Positions 5,601 to 7,092 of a DNA stretch of 7,092 bases are shown here, in pieces (the stretch's first letter is position 1; each line of letters opens with the position of its first letter). A model generated the notes under the pieces. The model was not told the origin of the DNA. It made no database searches and was given only the letters and a program-made list of their open reading frames with translations. Position numbers and translations under genes: made by a program. This DNA is from Halanaerobiales bacterium. GTDB taxonomy: Bacteria; Bacillota_F; Halanaerobiia; DY22613. The stretch is taken from the NCBI GenBank assembly GCA_023128035.1, contig JAGMES010000202.1:1-7092 (forward strand), read 5' to 3'.

Positions 5601-6362
5601 TTAAAAAATCAATCCATCAATTATTGATCTTCCATTAATTTCCCATTGCCTAAACAAATGTTTCGGTTTTATAAAACCATCACAGAATATTTCATATTCT
5701 TTAGCAATAACATCTAAAGAGAAAAAAGTATCATCGTGAGTCAAAAGAGAAGGTTCATATCTAAATGGAATTTTTTGTAGGATTTCTCTTGGAATTAAGG
5801 TACAACCTAAATGACATCCTTTTACATTTAAAATCTTATTCTCAAGTTCTTCAAATGAATAATTAAAACGTTGACAAATTGTTGAAGGAATATATTCTAT
5901 CTTTTTTGAAATTATAGTATCAGAATTGGGTCTCTCTAAAAGTGCTACTGAAATTCTTTCCGTTCTCTGATTTTTAAATAAATTATCCAGTTGAGATTGA
6001 GTCAAAATAACATCAGATTCAAGCGAAAGAAAAAAATCAAAATTTCGAGATAGGAAATAATTTCTTAATTCATTTCTTGTTTCGGTTAATTTTAATCTCG
6101 AAGAATCAGTTTTTGAAAAACGATTGCCAATATACTCTACTTGAAAATCAGCTTTTCTTCTTTTGTTTTCTAAAAAATCACAAATCTCATCAAAGAAATC
6201 AATTTCTTTAGAATTGTCAATGATACAAACTTCAGCGGAAAGTGTAAGTAAATTTTCTAAAAATTCGGACATGCAATATCTTTTAAAATCATAAATTGGA
6301 ACTGCAATAAGAATCTTTTTCTTTTTAAGATTCTGAGGCTTTTTAAAAAGAATTTTAGCCAT
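5601..6362 (-). CDS. Divergent GT-A-fold glycosyltransferase
   Basis: This 253-residue protein shows the general GT-A layout without the standard GT2 signatures. After a basic N-terminus (KKPQNLKKKK, 7-16), ILIAVPIYDF (17-26) is the first strand and VCIIDNS (45-51) stands where GT2 proteins have DNGS. FDFFLSLESDVILTQSQLD (108-126) holds Glu115-Ser116-Asp117 in the DxD place. VKGCHLGCTLIPREIL (180-195) is a glycine-rich acceptor segment, SLLTHDDTFFSLDV (205-218) supplies Asp210/Asp211 as candidate base, and KPKHLFRQW (232-240) carries His235 near the C-terminus. This order resembles a loose group of predicted transferases found in phages and surface-glycan clusters. The basic start may aid membrane association. 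The ATG lies within the end of the upstream gene (8-nt overlap); its ribosome site is weak (GGA at 6373-6371). Glycosyltransferase role is likely; substrate is unknown. Confidence 0.75.
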   Translation of the reverse strand: MAKILFKKPQNLKKKKILIAVPIYDFKRYCMSEFLENLLTLSAEVCIIDNSKEIDFFDEICDFLENKRRKADFQVEYIGNRFSKTDSSRLKLTETRNELRNYFLSRNFDFFLSLESDVILTQSQLDNLFKNQRTERISVALLERPNSDTIISKKIEYIPSTICQRFNYSFEELENKILNVKGCHLGCTLIPREILQKIPFRYEPSLLTHDDTFFSLDVIAKEYEIFCDGFIKPKHLFRQWEINGRSIIDGLIF

Positions 6363-7092
6363 TTCCCAATTCCAGAAGTTTCTTCATCACAATTCTCGGT
6401 TCTATTTCTTTATCCGTTTCAAGATAAAGATTTCCAATATTTTCAGGAACATGAAGAGGAATCCAGAAAGGATTGTGAAAATAAAGTACCACGGTCGGAT
6501 GTCCTGCATAACACGATATTTCCCAAATAAAACTGTTCACATCAATACAATACTTAGCTAACAGAATAATTCCTATAGTCTCTAAAATACTAGTTTTTCC
6601 AACTAAATCTGTTATTCCTTCGAGTGGAAAATAATCACTTTTAGATCCAACTCTGACAATTGATAATCCTTTAATTCTAAGAAAATTAACGAGCTGAATC
6701 CATTTCTCATCATCCCAATGACGTTCAGGTTCGAACCCCCTAATATTTCCTTCTGTCGTTCGGGGATGGATTACTACTGTCTTCTCAAGATCTAGATTCT
6801 CAAGAAATTTTCTTGCTGAAATTGAAGCTGATTTCGGAATTTGGACTTCGAATGGAATCTGAATTGGATATCCGAGTGGAGCGTGATCCGATCTCCAATC
6901 TAAAATCTTATCAGCTTCTGGTATTGTACCCTCTGTAATCTCAATCACTCTTGAATCAGCAGAAAGAATCTCTCTTTCCCATTCTATCGCTTTCGGAAAC
7001 CCTCCACGAATTGCGAATTTTACTTTATCTTCTTTCTGAAGTAAAGAATCAAGTCTAGCAAGATAGGTTACAAGATCGCCCAATCCACCTTG
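6355..7092 (-). CDS. GT9-family (heptosyltransferase-like) glycosyltransferase, N-terminus cut by window edge
   Basis: The frame is open to the last base, and the 245 visible residues begin QGGLGDLVTYLARL. GGLGD is the glycine-rich loop found near the N-terminus of GT9 ADP-heptose:LPS heptosyltransferase-like enzymes, so only a few residues are probably missing; the TTG at 7083 codes Leu inside this motif and is not the start. The C-terminal domain follows the family order: TVVIHPRTT (about 105-113), RHWDDEKWIQLVNFLRIKGL (124-143), IVRVGSKSDYFP, then ITDLVGKTSILETIGIILLA and GHPTVVLYF, which match the usual L.GKTS...E...L. and G.PTVALF segments. Where GT9 enzymes normally have NDSGPMHLA, this one reads DVNSFIWEIS, so the usual donor-site residues differ. 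The N-terminal domain is shorter than in typical 320-350-residue members. It would act on the cytoplasmic face on lipid A-core or a lipid-linked glycan; the donor may not be heptose. Confidence 0.82.
   Translation of the reverse strand, partial: QGGLGDLVTYLARLDSLLQKEDKVKFAIRGGFPKAIEWEREILSADSRVIEITEGTIPEADKILDWRSDHAPLGYPIQIPFEVQIPKSASISARKFLENLDLEKTVVIHPRTTEGNIRGFEPERHWDDEKWIQLVNFLRIKGLSIVRVGSKSDYFPLEGITDLVGKTSILETIGIILLAKYCIDVNSFIWEISCYAGHPTVVLYFHNPFWIPLHVPENIGNLYLETDKEIEPRIVMKKLLELGNG

Noticed and set aside
1..7092. CRISPR array, tRNA/rRNA genes, toxin-antitoxin or defence system
   Set aside because: No direct-repeat series, no RNA-gene signatures and no defence domains were seen; the genes account for nearly all of the window as a glycan locus.

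Overview
The window is a fragment of a low-G+C polysaccharide biosynthesis locus, most likely for lipopolysaccharide O-antigen/core or capsule. All ten supported genes are on the minus strand and are transcribed from high to low coordinates. The GT9 (heptosyltransferase-like) protein at the 5' end points to a Gram-negative bacterium. Starts are ATG or GTG and mostly carry AAGGA or GAGG Shine-Dalgarno sequences. The genus cannot be read from the sequence. A Leptospira-type or uncultured lineage is only a guess from the AT-rich, glycosyltransferase-dense layout.

Layout in order of transcription: (1) 7092-6355, a GT9-like glycosyltransferase cut by the window edge; (2) 6362-5601, a divergent GT-A-fold glycosyltransferase; (3) 5584-4898, a GT2 glycosyltransferase; (4) 4901-3930, an atypical GT-B-fold glycosyltransferase; (5) 3927-3358, a short GT2 glycosyltransferase; (6) 3347-2466, a compact GT4 glycosyltransferase; (7) 2456-1794, a GT2-like glycosyltransferase; (8) 1773-724, an NAD-dependent sugar-nucleotide epimerase of the CDP-paratose 2-epimerase (tyvelose) type; (9) 727-302, a small SAM-dependent methyltransferase; (10) 254-1, the N-terminal part of a HAD phosphatase, cut by the other edge.

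Genes 1 to 9 are spaced by -8 to +20 nt, with stop/start overlaps at three junctions, so they look like one polycistronic unit. No promoter or convincing strong terminator lies inside the window. The exception is the 47-nt gap before the HAD gene. It holds a perfect 10-bp inverted repeat and leaves the HAD gene without a recognisable Shine-Dalgarno sequence.

Taken together, seven successive glycosyltransferases would build an oligosaccharide repeat or core extension. The epimerase would supply a rare sugar nucleotide, the methyltransferase could cap or modify a sugar, and the HAD enzyme could dephosphorylate a sugar-phosphate precursor. Flippase, polymerase, ligase and most precursor-synthesis genes are not in the window. 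No RNA genes, CRISPR arrays or complete mobile elements were seen, and no intergenic stretch exceeds 50 nt. The points most worth a second look are the palindrome and missing ribosome site at 255-301, the tyvelose-type epimerase without its usual partner genes, and several glycosyltransferases with altered signature residues.
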